A stretch of 64,000 nt of DNA from Pyrocephalus nanus. Taxonomy: Eukaryota > Chordata > Aves > Passeriformes > Tyrannidae. Shown in pieces: positions 1 to 12,400 of the stretch. The stretch's first letter is position 1. Every line of letters begins with the position of its first letter. The stretch is taken from NCBI GenBank assembly GCA_038380795.1, contig CM076275.1, positions 10,201,001 to 10,265,000 on the forward strand. The letters run 5' to 3'. The notes beneath the pieces are model-generated. The model made no database searches. It had not been told where the DNA came from and saw only the letters and a list, made by a program, of their open reading frames with translations. Position numbers and translations under genes: made by a program.

Positions 1-3000
1 AGATCAGCTTTTATTAAAAATACATAATGCTTTTAAAGCTGGTGCTGGGGCACCAAACTGTGACAAAGGCCAGGGAGGCAGTGCTGAGGATGATTAATGT
101 GATTTTTCCAGCAAAATACTATAGCAGTTCTCTCTCCCATGCCAAGGGCTCTGCTGAGGGGTGTGGGAAGGACAAAGGCACTCAGTGCCTCTGGCAGCCC
201 AGTACCTGATCTGCAGGGGCACAGCCCACCCCAGTGACAGATCTGGCTGTGGCTCCCAGGCCAGGCTTTGGTGGGCACGTGTCAGGCAAAGGCAGGAGGT
301 TGAGGCACAGAGCCCTGCACAGGGACTGGGCTGCAGCTGCTGCCCTGGTGGGACAGCCCCAGCTATAAACCCCTGCCATGATCCAGGCCTGAGGCTGGAG
401 GGCTGTAGCCCTTGCTTGGAGCTTGTCCAAGAAGTGCTCAACCCCTGAGCTTTCCCCCTCTTCCCGCTCACAGCAACCAGCGGGAAAAGTAACGAGCAAA
501 ATCTTAGGCAAACATTTTGGGAATCCAAAAATCTCACTCTCTGAGCGCAGCTTGACGGGGGATGGCGGGCACGCGATGTACAGAGCGAGCGACAGAGCCG
601 CTGACCCACGGGGCTTGTGGTTATCCGCTCCATCAGGGAAGGGGGAAGGCGCTGCCACGCATTGCTGCGCTCCTTTTATCCTGGTTCCCTCCCCTGCCTT
701 TCCAGGCCAGAGCATTCTTCAAACTCTGCTTTATCCCCATCCCTGCTGCTTCTTTTCTAGCGCTACCAGCACCGCTAATAATAACGGCCCCAAATCCTGC
801 CCGGCTGGCGCGGAGCTGCCGCGACGGGCGCTGTGCAGCGCGGCCGCATCGCCCCCGATCTCCGGCCGGGCCGGGGCTGTGCCTGCGCCCTTAAATACAT
901 GGAACGCGTGGGCAATGCCACACCGCTCTCTCCTCCCCACCAGGTTGTGCAATTCGGGTGTTTGGATGCAATATCCAATTTCCCCCCGGGGCTCGCCGCT
1001 CCCGGGAATCTCGTGCCCGTCCCTGTGGCAGGCGGAGGGAGCGAGGCGGCTTGTGTTCCTTACCTCTCCACGGAGCTGGGAGTGCGGAGAGAGAGCTGGA
1101 AATAGCCCTGGCTGACACAGATACCTGTGCGGAACAGCAGGGGCCTGCACTTGCCGTGGTAATTGCATACTGCATGGAGATGAGTCACCCGGAGCCCGCT
1201 CCGGCGGGCAGCACGCGGCCGCCCTGCCTCCCGCACGGTGCGGGCAAGCGCTCGCCATGCTCAAACGGGCACCCGTTGGCTGGGAAATTGATACCCCCCC
1301 ACCCCACCCCAATCCCCGGGAAGGGGATTGCTAAAGCACGAGGCAAGGGGAGCGGGGAGACGATGGGAATGAGAGCATCTTGCAGCTTTTTAAGCTCTCG
1401 AGATGCTTTCAAGTGCCAGGAAGATTGTGTGAGCTGTGATTTGCTGCATTATTTCTGTTGCCATCCCTGCACGGGGAGCTCCTGTGTGCAGAAGAGCTGC
1501 TCGCAGCGAGTCAGCATCCACGCACTGCCTGGGCTGGGGGGGCTGAGCACCCCAGCTGACATCACCCTCAAGGGACGAGGGACCACCCTGGGATTAGCCC
1601 TCAGCAGTTCCCAGGGTCTCTGGGATGGGCCACCCTTACCCCTGATGTGGTACAACTGCAACCGGAGCAGCCAGAGACAGATGTGATGTGTCGGCTCACC
1701 CTGAGCTCCTCAGCCACGGCAAGAAAGCCCCACCAGGAGAGCTCTCCGGCTTCCTCATCCCCCTTCCCACAGTGCGGGGCTCAGGGGCTGCCTTGCTGCT
1801 GGAGATTGCACTGTCAGGAGATTAATAAATAATTAGCCAGCAAACTTCCACCGGGGAGTTTCGTTTCTTCTCCTGCAGTGGTGCTGCCTGTTCAGAGAGC
1901 AAGAACCAGGGGAGAGCGGCTATTCCTGGGAAGAGGGGCTGGAGGGGGTGGCATTTTCCCTGCCGGGCTGGTGGCTCCCCAGGCTCCTCCACAGCTGACT
2001 TCACATACCAAAGGGATACAGGGAGGAGGAAGAATAGGTAAAATCAATGAGAACCTATTTGGTGGGATAAAAGAACGTGGGTTTATTTATAGCACTGGCT
2101 GGAGCTGAAGTGTCTCCTGCCCAGAGACACAGTGCTGAGGTGCTGCGGAGCAGCAGACTGGTGTCTGCACGGGGCTGGGAGATGCACCAGTGCCTGCTAC
2201 AGCCCATCATACATCCCCCTAAGCCCCCAGACCCCCACTTCCTGAAGTCCCCAAAGTGGGTGGCTTTGTTCAGCAGCCTGCCAAAGAGGGAGGACACCTG
2301 TGAAGGGGTTTCTGCTCTAACACCATTGCCTGTGATCAGGAGGTGCCAGAACCTGGCCACCAGCTCTTTCCCAACACTGTGCCCAGCCAGGGTGCAGTAG
2401 CTGGGGACAGTGATGCCCAATTACCATGGGAGATGCTCAGAGGAGAGCTGGTGAGGAGAGCAAGGATGGTGAGGAGAGGATGCTGCAGGATGAGAGCCCA
2501 GGGACAGACGGGGCCAGCCTGGCAGGCTGGCAGTCACGAGACTGGGAGATGCCCACAGACATCCCTGCCAGCAACGGTTGCTTGAGGAACAGCAAGTCCT
2601 TGCTCAGCAGTGCTGGACATTCAAAGCGTCTCCCTTCACTGCTCACCCCCTTGGACAGCTCTGCTGTGCAGGGGGATCAGGACCTGCTCTGGTGACCATG
2701 GCAGGTCTCCAGGATGTAGCAGTTCAACTGAAAGAGGAAGAGATGAATCCAGACTGAGCAGCCCCCAGGGAGAGGCAGGAGGAGTTGCCCTGCTTGGAAC
2801 CGGGGTGAGCAGAGGAGGATGAGGTCAGACTGGGTCTCAGCCAGCCTTCCCCTGCCCCTCGCTTCTCCCAGGGAGCAAAGCAGAGGAGTAGCTAGCAGCA
2901 GGATGTTGGGAAAAGAGGAGATATCCCAGCTCCTGATGCTTTCCTGCCAGGCAAGATGGGCAGTGAAGGGAGCCCAAGCAGTACCACCAGGACCAGAGGC

Positions 3001-6000
3001 AGCTTGACAGGCAGGGACGAGGCAGGCGGGCCAGCAAGAGGCCAGTGGGGTGACATGGATGGGCTGTGACACTGTCAGTGCAGTGTGGGAGCCACGAGTG
3101 CTGTGGGAAAGCAGAGTTCAGCCAGAGTGAAGGAGTAAGCACGAGGGACACATGCCGTATGGTGCAGCTCCCTGCGGTCCCCACCCAGCGATGATGGCTG
3201 GTGCCTGCGTGCCAGGCTGCCCCTGGGGCAGCATGTGGGGACAGCGCCACCGAAACAGCTTGGGCTCCATGGTGGGATGTCAGGCACTGCAGAAAGAGCA
3301 CGGCAAGGTCTCTGACAGCACATTCCTTCTCCTAGATGAAGTGAGGTACAGGATGAGCTGAGTGCCCTGGGCTGCTGCCAGGCTCTCGTCCCCAGGCAGA
3401 AGGGGCCGGCTGGCCCCGCTGTGCTGGAGCAGCTTGGGGAGGACAGGCTGCTTCAGCTGCTGCGGGTGTGCTGCTTCCATGGACAAATGAGTCACTGAAA
3501 ACGCCATAAGGAGTCAATGGGCATCCTGGTCTCCTGCTCAGCCCACACAGCTGGTGGGCAGCATGAGCCATCGCGCAGGAGCCTTCCCAACCCTCCACTG
3601 CGCTGCCTGGCCTCTGCCGTTAGCTCTGGGAAATTCCCATCTGTTTCACAGTGCATCCACAGCCCTCTTCTTGCTCCTTTGCCATCACATTTCTCTCTTC
3701 ATAGATTTTCTCTGCAATAACTGCGAGGCTTTAGCTCCACGGCACGCGCAAGGCTGCAGTTTTGAAGAGGAGCAGGCTGCAGGATTGGGCAGGCTGGAGC
3801 CCTGTACATCACCCTGGGTGGGCCCTCAGTGCCGGTCATGGGCTCCTCTGAAAGAGCTGGAGCAGCCCATGGGCCTATCTCTGCTCCAGGGAAAGAGAGC
3901 TGCAGCAAGCTTGGTTGGTGGCACAGGGAGGGGAGGGAGCCTCTGCCAGGAACACTGAGAGAGTGGGGACTGGGGGTCTCTGCCACAGCACAGGCACAGT
4001 GTGCATGGTTTCCATGTGTGCCTGCATGAGGGGCTTCGCTGGCACACTGGAGTATTGTTCCTCAGTGATGCCCAGGGATGATGAAGCAGGAACAGCAACC
4101 TCTGAATTAGCACAGCCTCAGCCCTGCTCCCTGGACAAGCTGGATCTCAGAGCCAGGAGCTCAGCCAGCACCTACTGGTGAAGCCACTCTTTTGTCTCCC
4201 AGGTCCGCTCCAGCTCCAGAGGCTGCATCCTCAGCCCTGTGGCAAAGAGGACATCAGACTGAGAGTGGAGGGGCAGTTTCCACCTGGGCTTGTGGGGAGA
4301 AAGGGGCCATGTCACCCAGTGGAGCATTTCCAGAGCTTCAGTCTTGGCTGACCCATTAAGCATAACAGAGGCCTCATGTCACAAACTGAGAAGAAGGAGG
4401 AGGAGGAGGAAGCGGGAGCTTCCAGGTGAACATGGCTGATCAGGAGCCACTGGACACAGAAAGCATGGAAGAAAAGTGACACTATGTCCCTGTGCTCAGT
4501 GACTTCAGGTGAAGGATAAGGCTGAGCTGAGTACCAAGCAGGGCTGAGGGGAAGGAAAAGCAGAGCTTGTGGAAAGGAGCCAAGAACAGAAACTCAGTGA
4601 AACCCAGGGCATGGCACTGCCAACCACTCCTGCCCCGTGGGGAGTGGGGCCCCAGTGAGCAGCCTGCATGAATGAAGATTGTTTTAGGGGAGGGCTCTGG
4701 GAGAGCCTCAGGGACACCTTCCCCTTCAGCTGCCCCCAGCTTACCCAGCTGCTGACTCAGAGAGCTCCTGCCAGCACAGAGCGCCTTTCCCCCGCGTCCC
4801 CAGCAGGAGTGGCCACCACGCAAATCCCCCTGGGGGCTGCATTTGATTTTAGTGCCAAGGAGAAAGTGTCACGTGGCGGGGGGCTGGCGAGGACCCACCA
4901 GAGGCTGGGAATGTTGTCACCCGGAGGAGCTCCATTTGCCGCTGCCTCTCACTGCCTGGTCCTTACCACATTTTGCCATCCACAAACAGAGGCAGCTGCA
5001 ACGTGAGAGCGAAGGCGGGAGGTTGCCCGGCGCGGGGTGTCTCCTGCCCAGCCACTGCTCATTGGCTCCTGCCCCTGTCCCACGCTTGGCCTTTGGCAGG
5101 CTAAGGGTACCTTCAAACCCTGTCCCCTCCTGACCGCTGGCCCAATGACATTACTCGCTCGCTGTTGTTTTGAAAGGACATTTGCAAGCTTTTCCTGTTA
5201 TATTTTACCTTGGTAATATTATCCCCAGCCCCTCTGGGCTTAGCATCGAGTTGCTGCAGCACCGGCTCAGTGTCATGGGGCACTCCAGCTCAGCCCGGGC
5301 TGGCAGGCGAGGGTGGGCAAAGGGGCTTATTTCAACTCAACTGTGGCCAACACATCTATGAGTACATAAACACAGAGAGCAGCAGAAGCCGGAGCTCTGG
5401 CAGCTCCCCTGCTCACAGAGCTCAGGGTCTGCTTCAGGAGGAAAGCTGTGAGCACATGGCAAAGCTGCCCGGTCGCCCTGTGAGCAGAGCAGGATGTGTG
5501 CACAGAGAATATGATGTCCCATTCACACCATAGCACTCAAGTGCTGTGGATCAGACACCATCTCCACCCACCGCGGGTGTTTCTGAGGCTGCCACATGAC
5601 TGACTTCTAAGGAGGTGGAGACAACACCAGTTAAAACATCTTGTCCTCCTTCGCCTCTCTCCTGGTGCTTTCGAAGCCCTTTTTATGAGTGTTATTCAAC
5701 TAGCCCTCCCAGAAGTTCCAGGGCACAGGGAAGTGATGTTATCTCCATTCTGTGGGTGAAAAAAACCCAAAAGGCACAGAAAAAACACCTGGACTGTGCA
5801 AAAATGCAGAGCAGTCAGGAGCTGAAGTTGGGCATGTTAACATAAGCCTGCAGCCACGTGAGGAACTGTACTTCATCCTCCAGAATCCCACTGAAACCCA
5901 GAAGCAGTGGCAAGTCCACTCCTCCAAGATGCCCCCATTTCACTCCATCTCTGCTGTCCTCTGTCCCCCTCTCCGCACAAGGGCAGCCTGACCCCCAGTG

Positions 6001-7466
6001 TCCCATCCAGTTTTGGTCACAGGGCTGGAAGAAGCCCTAACTCATCTCTATCCAGAGGAAAAATGGAGCAGCACAGTCTGGGCTTTGCTTTCCACACTCT
6101 TTTCAGTGTCTGGGGGCTGTCTGAGCAAGCTGCATCCTGTGGGTGGCTGCTGCCAGGGTGCGAGTGCTGGGGACTGGGAACCTCCTTGGGTTAGAAAGCA
6201 AGGGGAGAGAAACTGTGCTTGCACAAAGACCAGGAGGAAAAAGGTATTTCTGAAACACACAGCTACGCGTAACTTGATTTTAGAATGAACATTCACAAGG
6301 ACTTCCCACGATTATTAACCCCCTTCCTATTTGAGCACAGCTGGTTTAAAGGAAATCACAAGATACTCAAGTGAGAACCTCGTCTTTTGTTCACAAATTC
6401 ATTCGCAAACACCTCTTTAGTGGTGAGGCCTTCCAGTCCTTCTTTTTCCCCTGATGGGGCAAATATCCCTCCAGTTCTCAGCTCACCCTCATCACTCTGT
6501 AACTGCACGTGCCCCAGAGCAAGGCAATTTCCTTGCCTGGCCCCTCTGTGCCAGCACTGTGCTCTGTGCTGTGTCTGCTGTGAGCTGCAGCTGTGAATCC
6601 TGGAAGTGCATTTCTGGGCCCAAACCTCCCACCCGTGGGAAGAGAATTTTCATTGTTGGCAGGGCAGCTGGAAAAGCACCTTGGGTAACTTTTTGGCACT
6701 TTGTAACAGTAATTAGCAATAGAGTGCACAGCAATGAGGAAGAGTTTGTCCCATCCCAGCAGCCAAACCGCCCTGGCCCCCAGCTCTCACCAGTATGACA
6801 TAACACACGCTGTTTGTGGACATCTCCCTTTGGTGCAAGGCTTGGGATCATCAGAGAAAACCCAGTGCTGTTACACTGCATGGTGTTCACAGCATGTTGT
6901 GAACCAGAGGGAGGCCAGAGGGAATTAAAGACTGCCTGGAAACAGCTCTGCCTTTGGGACAACAGCAAGGTGAGAACGTGGACAGGCAGTGGGCCTTTCC
7001 TGCCAGAGGAAGAAGCACTGTTCACCTTCCAGAACCTGATGCAGAACTCCCCACCCAGATCCCTCCACTTCCTTTTGCTCCATCAGCTCTTTACAGTGAC
7101 CCTGCAGGCCTGCCTGGACCGTCTGAGGGGATTCAAGGATTGGAGCCATTAAGCTGCAGGTGTTGCCACTCAGTTGTGTATCAGCTAATTCAGGCTGCAG
7201 TGCCAAGACCTGCTCTTTCCCACATAATTGCTACGGGTAAGTAAATAGAACATTCATGAGATTTTTGGTCCCGTCATTAATTATTTCTGAAAGGGCTTTT
7301 AGTATACGCCTCAAAACCCCAGACAGAAAGATGACGTGCGTGACATCAAGATGCTCGCAGCAGCAGCAGGATGAGCACTGAGATGAAAACACGGCAAATC
7401 TGAAGATCTTTCTCTCCTTGTTACTCTTTTTGCTCTCAGTCACCTGGCCCAACTTCAGTGCAGACT
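1..7466. other. Upstream flank of PPARGC1B, no gene recognised
   Basis: No open frame in this stretch resembles a known protein or shows a convincing exon with splice signals, so I read it as intergenic or distal promoter DNA. It contains a CpG-dense patch near 785-1270 (listed separately), short purine runs such as 4389-4412, and AT-rich islands around 5160-5220 and 7220-7310 that stand out from the GC-rich surroundings and may be conserved noncoding DNA. A TTTATT at 10-15 would be an AATAAA poly(A) signal on the minus strand, so the 3' end of a minus-strand gene could lie just left of the window, but nothing else supports that. Confidence 0.5.
785..1270. promoter_or_regulatory. CpG-dense patch, candidate distal promoter
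   Basis: CpG dinucleotides are packed at roughly one per 6-8 bases at 785-890 and again at 1195-1265, far above the flanking DNA. A TATA-like TTAAATA lies at about 891. Vertebrate CpG clusters of this type usually mark promoters. Alternative first exons are known for mammalian PGC-1 genes, so this could be a distal PPARGC1B promoter about 7.6 kb upstream, or the promoter of an unrelated transcript. No splice donor or start codon here can be assigned with confidence. Confidence 0.35.
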
Positions 7467-8650
7467 CACCAAGCCTAGAAGTGACCTTCAGCCCAACATG
7501 TTGCTCTCAGGGTTTATGTATCTCAACATGAGGTGACCTGGGGACTGTTGAGAGGTGCCTGGTGGTGCCGGGAGCCCACATTTTTAAGAGCTGGTACCTT
7601 AAAGGTGTGCACAGGGGTGCTTAAATTGGGTTTCCTGGGTGGATGTGTGTCCCTGGGAAAGGTGCTTGTGTCCCATGCTTGGCTGCAATCCCCTCAGGGC
7701 ACTCTGCAACTGCAGATGTGTGTCCACCCAACCCACTAAGCCTGGATGTGACCCTCAGCCCAACACTCAGGCTGGATATTAAACTCAGGGTTTGTATATC
7801 TCAATATGAGGTGATCTGAGAAGGGCCTGGTGGTGCTGGGTGATTCCACTTTTAAGGTGTGCAAAGCATTGCCTAAAGTGGGTTCCCTGGGGAAGTGTGT
7901 GTCCCTGGGGAAGGTGCTTGCATCCCATCTATGCCTGAAAGAACCATGGGGCACTCTGCAACCTTGGGTGAACCCTCAGAGAGCCTGGGTGTGACACCCC
8001 ACTGCGACACACTGCTCCCAGCGTTCATATATCTCAACTCGGGAGTGACCCTGGGGCCACGTAGTGGCACCTGGTGATACTGGCAGCCCCTGAGTATCCC
8101 TAGTTTTAAGGGCTGGCACTTCTAAGGAGCGTGTTTGGCATTGCCTAAAGTGAGTTCCCTGGACGGGTGTCTGTCCCTGGGGAAGGTGCTTGAGCCCCAC
8201 ACGTGTCTGCAAGAGCCACGCATCACTCTGCAACCGTGGGAGAACCCAGAGCCTGGGTGTGACCCCTCCTGTCTGACAATCTGCACCCGGTGAGGCTGGC
8301 AGCCTCTGGGTCGCTCCGCTTCCAAGGGCTGGCGCTCTAAGGTGTGCATGGCATCGCTTACAGTGGGTTCCGTGCGTGTGCGTGCGTGCGTGTGTGTGTG
8401 TCCCTGGGGAAGCCTGGATGAGACCCTCCCAGCCTGACACGCTGCACCCATCGCTTACATATCTCTCAACTCGGGAGTGACCTGGAGAGCGCGGAGCGGC
8501 ACCCGGTCGTGCTGGGCACCCCCACTGTCGAGCGCCGGCGCTTCCAAGGGACACCCACGCACAGAGCGGTGCTCGGAGCGGGTGCGCGCCCCGCGGGACG
8601 GTGGCTGGTGCCCCACGCGTGTGCGCAAACCCCGCGGGGCGCTCAGCAGC
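7467..8650. repeat. Degenerate tandem repeat, about 5 units of 210-270 bp, abutting the promoter
   Basis: The same series of landmarks recurs in the same order. An AGCCTGGATGTGACC-type start occurs near 7470, 7739, 7983, 8251 and 8411. A CTCAACWYGRGGTGACC-type block occurs near 7522, 7800, 8034 and 8465. A CCTGGTGGTGCTGGG-type block occurs near 7555, 7824, 8065, 8287 and 8499. A GGTGCTTG..TCCCA block occurs near 7661, 7912, 8184 and, much altered, near 8604. Unit 4 lacks the CTCAAC block and is cut short after CCTGGGGAAG. Units become increasingly CpG-rich from left to right, and the last one lies inside the CpG island of PPARGC1B. I do not recognise the family; it looks like a local minisatellite or satellite-like array. 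Confidence 0.8.
8371..8401. repeat. Alternating (CGTG)n/(GT)n tract
   Basis: This is an uninterrupted alternating purine-pyrimidine tract of about 31 bases within unit 4 of the tandem array, about 450 bp before the PPARGC1B start codon. Such tracts can adopt Z-DNA and are length-polymorphic. Confidence 0.85.
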
Positions 8651-9420
8651 CCGCTCCCCGGCGCTGCCCTCCCCGTGCCCGGCTCCCGCAGCCGGCGGGC
8701 GGGGGCTGCGGGCGCTCCGCCCCGGCGCTCCCCTCCCCGCCCCGCCGGCCGCCCGGCTCCCGCCGCCGCGCCTGCTGCATGCTCGGTGCCGCCTCAGCCC
8801 CAGCCGGAGGTGGTGGAAGATGGCGGAGCCGGGGCCGGATTGCAGCTCTCTGCTCGATGAGGATCTTTCCTCCTTCGTCTTCAGTTACCTCGCTGACAGC
8901 CAGGTAGGGAGCGCGCGGAGGGGGCTCTGCAGGACGGGTCCCCAGAGCGCTGCAACTGGACGGGGTGTGTGGGGAGGGGAAAGCCGGCAGACACCCCCCC
9001 CCCACACACACACACACATCCGTCTCTTCCCGGGCACCTGGGGGAAGAGCTGGTCCTGCCGGAGCGGGGGGTGCGGGGAATGGCTCTCCCGCGGGGTGCC
9101 CCGTGGGTCTGCGGGGGTCCCACCCGCGGTTCCCTGCGCGCCCCTCCCCGCGGCTTTCCCCGCAGCCCCGCCGGCGCTTTCAGCACCACTCGCACGTGGA
9201 CTCCCGCCCCCCCCCTGCCACCCGCCACCCCCGCCATCTGCAGGGATTTTGGGGGTGAAGGGAGGAGAAGTCGATGGGTTGATGGGTTTCAGCACAGGCA
9301 GCCCCCCCCTCCTCCCCGTTTGTTTCAGCCCCCCTAAAGGTGGGGAGGGGGCGGCGCGGTGCGGGCGGCAGGGGTGGGGGGGGCTCCGCAGGGGGCTGCG
9401 CGGTGGGGGTTTGATAAGAG
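8480..9420 (+). promoter_or_regulatory. PPARGC1B: CpG-island promoter and 5' UTR of PPARGC1B
   Basis: GC content and CpG density rise sharply from about 8480 and fall again after about 9420, spanning coding exon 1. No TATA box is evident near the expected start, which fits a CpG-island promoter with dispersed initiation. The frame upstream of the ATG at 8820 is open to about 8600 but has no in-frame ATG, so 8820 is the first usable start. The exact transcription start cannot be read from sequence. The left part of the island is built from the last unit of the tandem repeat. Confidence 0.75.
8820..8903 (+). CDS. PPARGC1B: PPARGC1B coding exon 1
   Basis: It encodes residues 1-28, beginning [16 protein letters not shown] and ending YLADSQ, and matches the PGC-1 family N terminus (LLDEELSSF..NYLADTQ in human). 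The start has a strong Kozak context (A at -3, G at +4). It is followed by a gtaggg donor and ends in phase 0. Confidence 0.95.
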
Positions 9421-12400
9421 CCGGGCTGTGGGATGAGTCATTCCAAGCGTCAATTCCACGCATACGGGCTGGGATCTTGGGGGATGGAGGTTTGGGGAGG
9501 GGAGGGTTGTGCGACAGGGAGAGGGGTCTCGGTACTGCGAGTCACTCGCTCCATAATGTGGATGGGTTGTCTTTTGGACGGAGCTGGGTATTAAAATCAG
9601 ATTAAGGCTCCTTGGCAGCGCCGGCGGGATCACGAGAGCGAGCCGTGCTGGCTATAGGGCTCGCATGCTTTTCCATTTTGGGGGCTGGAAGAGAGGCGCT
9701 ATACAATAAACCGGGCAGGAGCCGGAGCCGTGACTGATCCGGAGCACTGCCGCGCATTTTGCAGCCGGATTGATGGGGCTGGTGCAAGTGGGAAGAGTTT
9801 TCTGTAGTTATATGTCATCCCCCGACCCTTCACTTTCATAACCACGGATTACAAAATAGCTCCGATTGTGGAGCGAGCACATTCATCCCAACCCTTGCTC
9901 TCTCACCAGTTTAGCTCCGGGATTGCAAACAGTGTGTGTGTAGGGAACGGGACGAGGACTAATCCTACCGTTTGGGTTCAAAACAAACAAGGTCTCAAGA
10001 CTTGGTAAATCAGATTTGCCCCCGGTGCATGTGCCAGACAGAACCAGGCAGGTCTTGCCACCAGCCAGATTGATGTAGTCCCGGCACCTCTCCTCGCATG
10101 CACCAGCTCCAGAGCGCTCCGGCTTGGCACGGGACCCGGGCGGCTTGCTGGGGGCAGATCAGGGGGGAGGCGGCAGCTTGGGTTGGTAACGAAGAGCTGC
10201 TGACAGGTTGATTACAGCAGAAGGGTCAGGAAGGGTGAGAAGTGGGCCGAGAAGATTTTGTAAGCTGTTTGTGTTTTCTAGTTTGATTTGTTTTATTATT
10301 GCTGAGGGAGCCGTCGACTTAGAGGAGAGGAGGCTGGCGGTGTGGGATGCTGTCCCTCGGAGGAGGCTGGTTGTGAGGGATGCCATCCCTCGGAAGTACA
10401 GCAGAAAGGCTGCATCTCCCACCAGCCCTATTGCTCCCTGGGCAGGTGAAAGTTCCTGGCTCCACTTCCCAGCAATAATCCTCCTGTTCTCTGCATGCTT
10501 TCCGTGAAAAGCCCGTATGATTGCAGCACGCGTCTGAAGCCGTGCTTCTCTTTTTTTTTTTTTTTTCGCTTTTTGGTCAGCATTTGATGTGCCAATTTAG
10601 GAATCTTCTTCCAAAAAGAGACTGCTAGTGGGGGGGGAAAAATCCTGTGAATTGTCATCGTTCTCTGGCACAAACCCACCATGTTGTGAACATTCCCTGC
10701 AAAATTTGGGACTGTGAAATGGCCTGTGCTGAAGTAAGACCGTGTTTATGGCAGCTCCTGAAATGCGGTTTGCTGTGTCCCCTGTTTTTTTTTCCCTCTT
10801 CCCTACATGCACTCTGATGGAGGGAGCTGTGCAGGGAGGTGCACAGGTAGTGCTGGTCTGAAGTCTGCAGGTGCAGAAAGTGTGGAGCAGCGAGGGGACC
10901 GTGCAGCCTGGGTGTGCTCTCCCGTCCGGTGCCTGCTTTTGATAATTCCATTTCCTCTCTGTCCCCACGTGCGCAGAGGGGCTCAAGGCTGAGATGAAAA
11001 GAATAGAGAAAAAGGAAAAAGGAAGGTAAAAAGCCCCCCCCAGCTATGATTTGCATGCATTTGCTTAAGAACCGCCTGAAGTTGTAAGCATGTGTTATGC
11101 TTGTACCTTAACCTCTGATGAAACTGCGGGGAAGGCTCCAGCCCTGGCTCTGTCACATGCTGCCTTCTAACTGGGAGCGGGAGGCGGGCCGGGCTGGCGC
11201 TGACGTCTCTCCCCATTACTACTGTACGAGCCTCTGCTTACAACTGGGTTACTGACTTCTCAATGGAGCCCAAAAGCTGCTTCTGCAAAGACCCCAGGGC
11301 TCCAGCACGAGATCAGATTATGCACAGAGGCTACAATGTCAGGAGGCCATGAGATCACAAATATTAGCCATTTCCTTTGTGGAAATTCTGAGGAACTCTG
11401 ACTCTCCCCCTCTCTCCGCCCCGTGCTCCTCCCCAGTCCTCACTTTTGCAGTAGGTTTCGAGAAAGGCGCAGTTGGGTGCATGTGGGTGCCAGGTGGTCC
11501 GTTCCTCTCCATGGGAGGAATCCTGAGGAAGGCTCTTGGGGAGATGCATGGTGAAGGTTTGACATGGATATTTGCATTAGTCCCTTAATCATAAGGTTTT
11601 GAGCTGAGGGTGCCTGCTAACCTCTATTTACATATTGAGGACAGCGATGATTCACGTGGTACCTGCATTGCTACAGAAAGAAAATCAGGGTTTTTCACTT
11701 GATACGTGGCTTTCCCTGGTCAACTCCTTTTCCCTTTCCTTTTGCAACAAAAAAAAAAGTGGTTTTACACTCAAAACGTGTCGTTTCTGGGCCTGCTTAT
11801 CCATTTTGTGCAACTCTGCTGCTCAGAGGTGGGAAGCTGGTTGTAGCTGGTTCGTCTGCTGGCACCAGGCTCTGGGAAGTGCCAGCCAGGCAGCTCTGCC
11901 GAGAGCACCACGGAGCGGCCAGCAGCTCTCGGCATCCCTGCAAGAGGCAGGAGCACTGTGACTCTTACAGCTTCAATTTGTTTAAAAGCCCCAAACTGCA
12001 GCAGGGGGGAAAAGAATTAAAAAAAACCCCAGCCTGCTTCTCTGAGAGATGCTTAAAGATCACATGAAACTGAAATACAATATTGCCTCTTTTAACTTCC
12101 CAGTCTCCTGCTAACAGCTTAATCCATCGATGAGTGCAGGAGGCACAGCGAGCACTCGATGGGGTTGGCACTGCTAGTAATGAAGTAGGGATGCATCCCT
12201 AATTTCTGATAGTCCTCACTGAGCAGACCAATATCCTGCTTTCTCTGCATGTTTTCTCTGAAAGATTTGGGGAGGGGGGGTGTTTGGATAACTGAGACAG
12301 CCCAAGGGCCTGTGCAGAATGTATCCTCAGCCTGGCTGCATTGCTGCAGCCTGGATCCAAGGGCTGCTGCATTGCCGGGGCTGGAGACCCCATGCTCCCT

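Noticed and set aside
1..30. Minus-strand AATAAA at 10-15 as the 3' end of a gene entering from the left
   Set aside because: No downstream GU-rich context or coding exon on the minus strand supports it; one hexamer is not enough.
94..633. Minus-strand open frame of 179 codons
   Set aside because: Low-complexity composition, no family resemblance, overlapping open frames in other phases; typical of GC-rich noncoding DNA.
8601..8819. N-terminal extension of PPARGC1B in frame upstream of 8820
   Set aside because: There is no in-frame ATG, and the Pro/Arg/Ala composition is that of translated CpG-island 5' UTR; family N termini begin at the equivalent of 8820.
9981..10010. GGTCTCAAGACTTGG as a nuclear-receptor or miRNA element
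   Set aside because: An imperfect dyad with no second half-site of known type.
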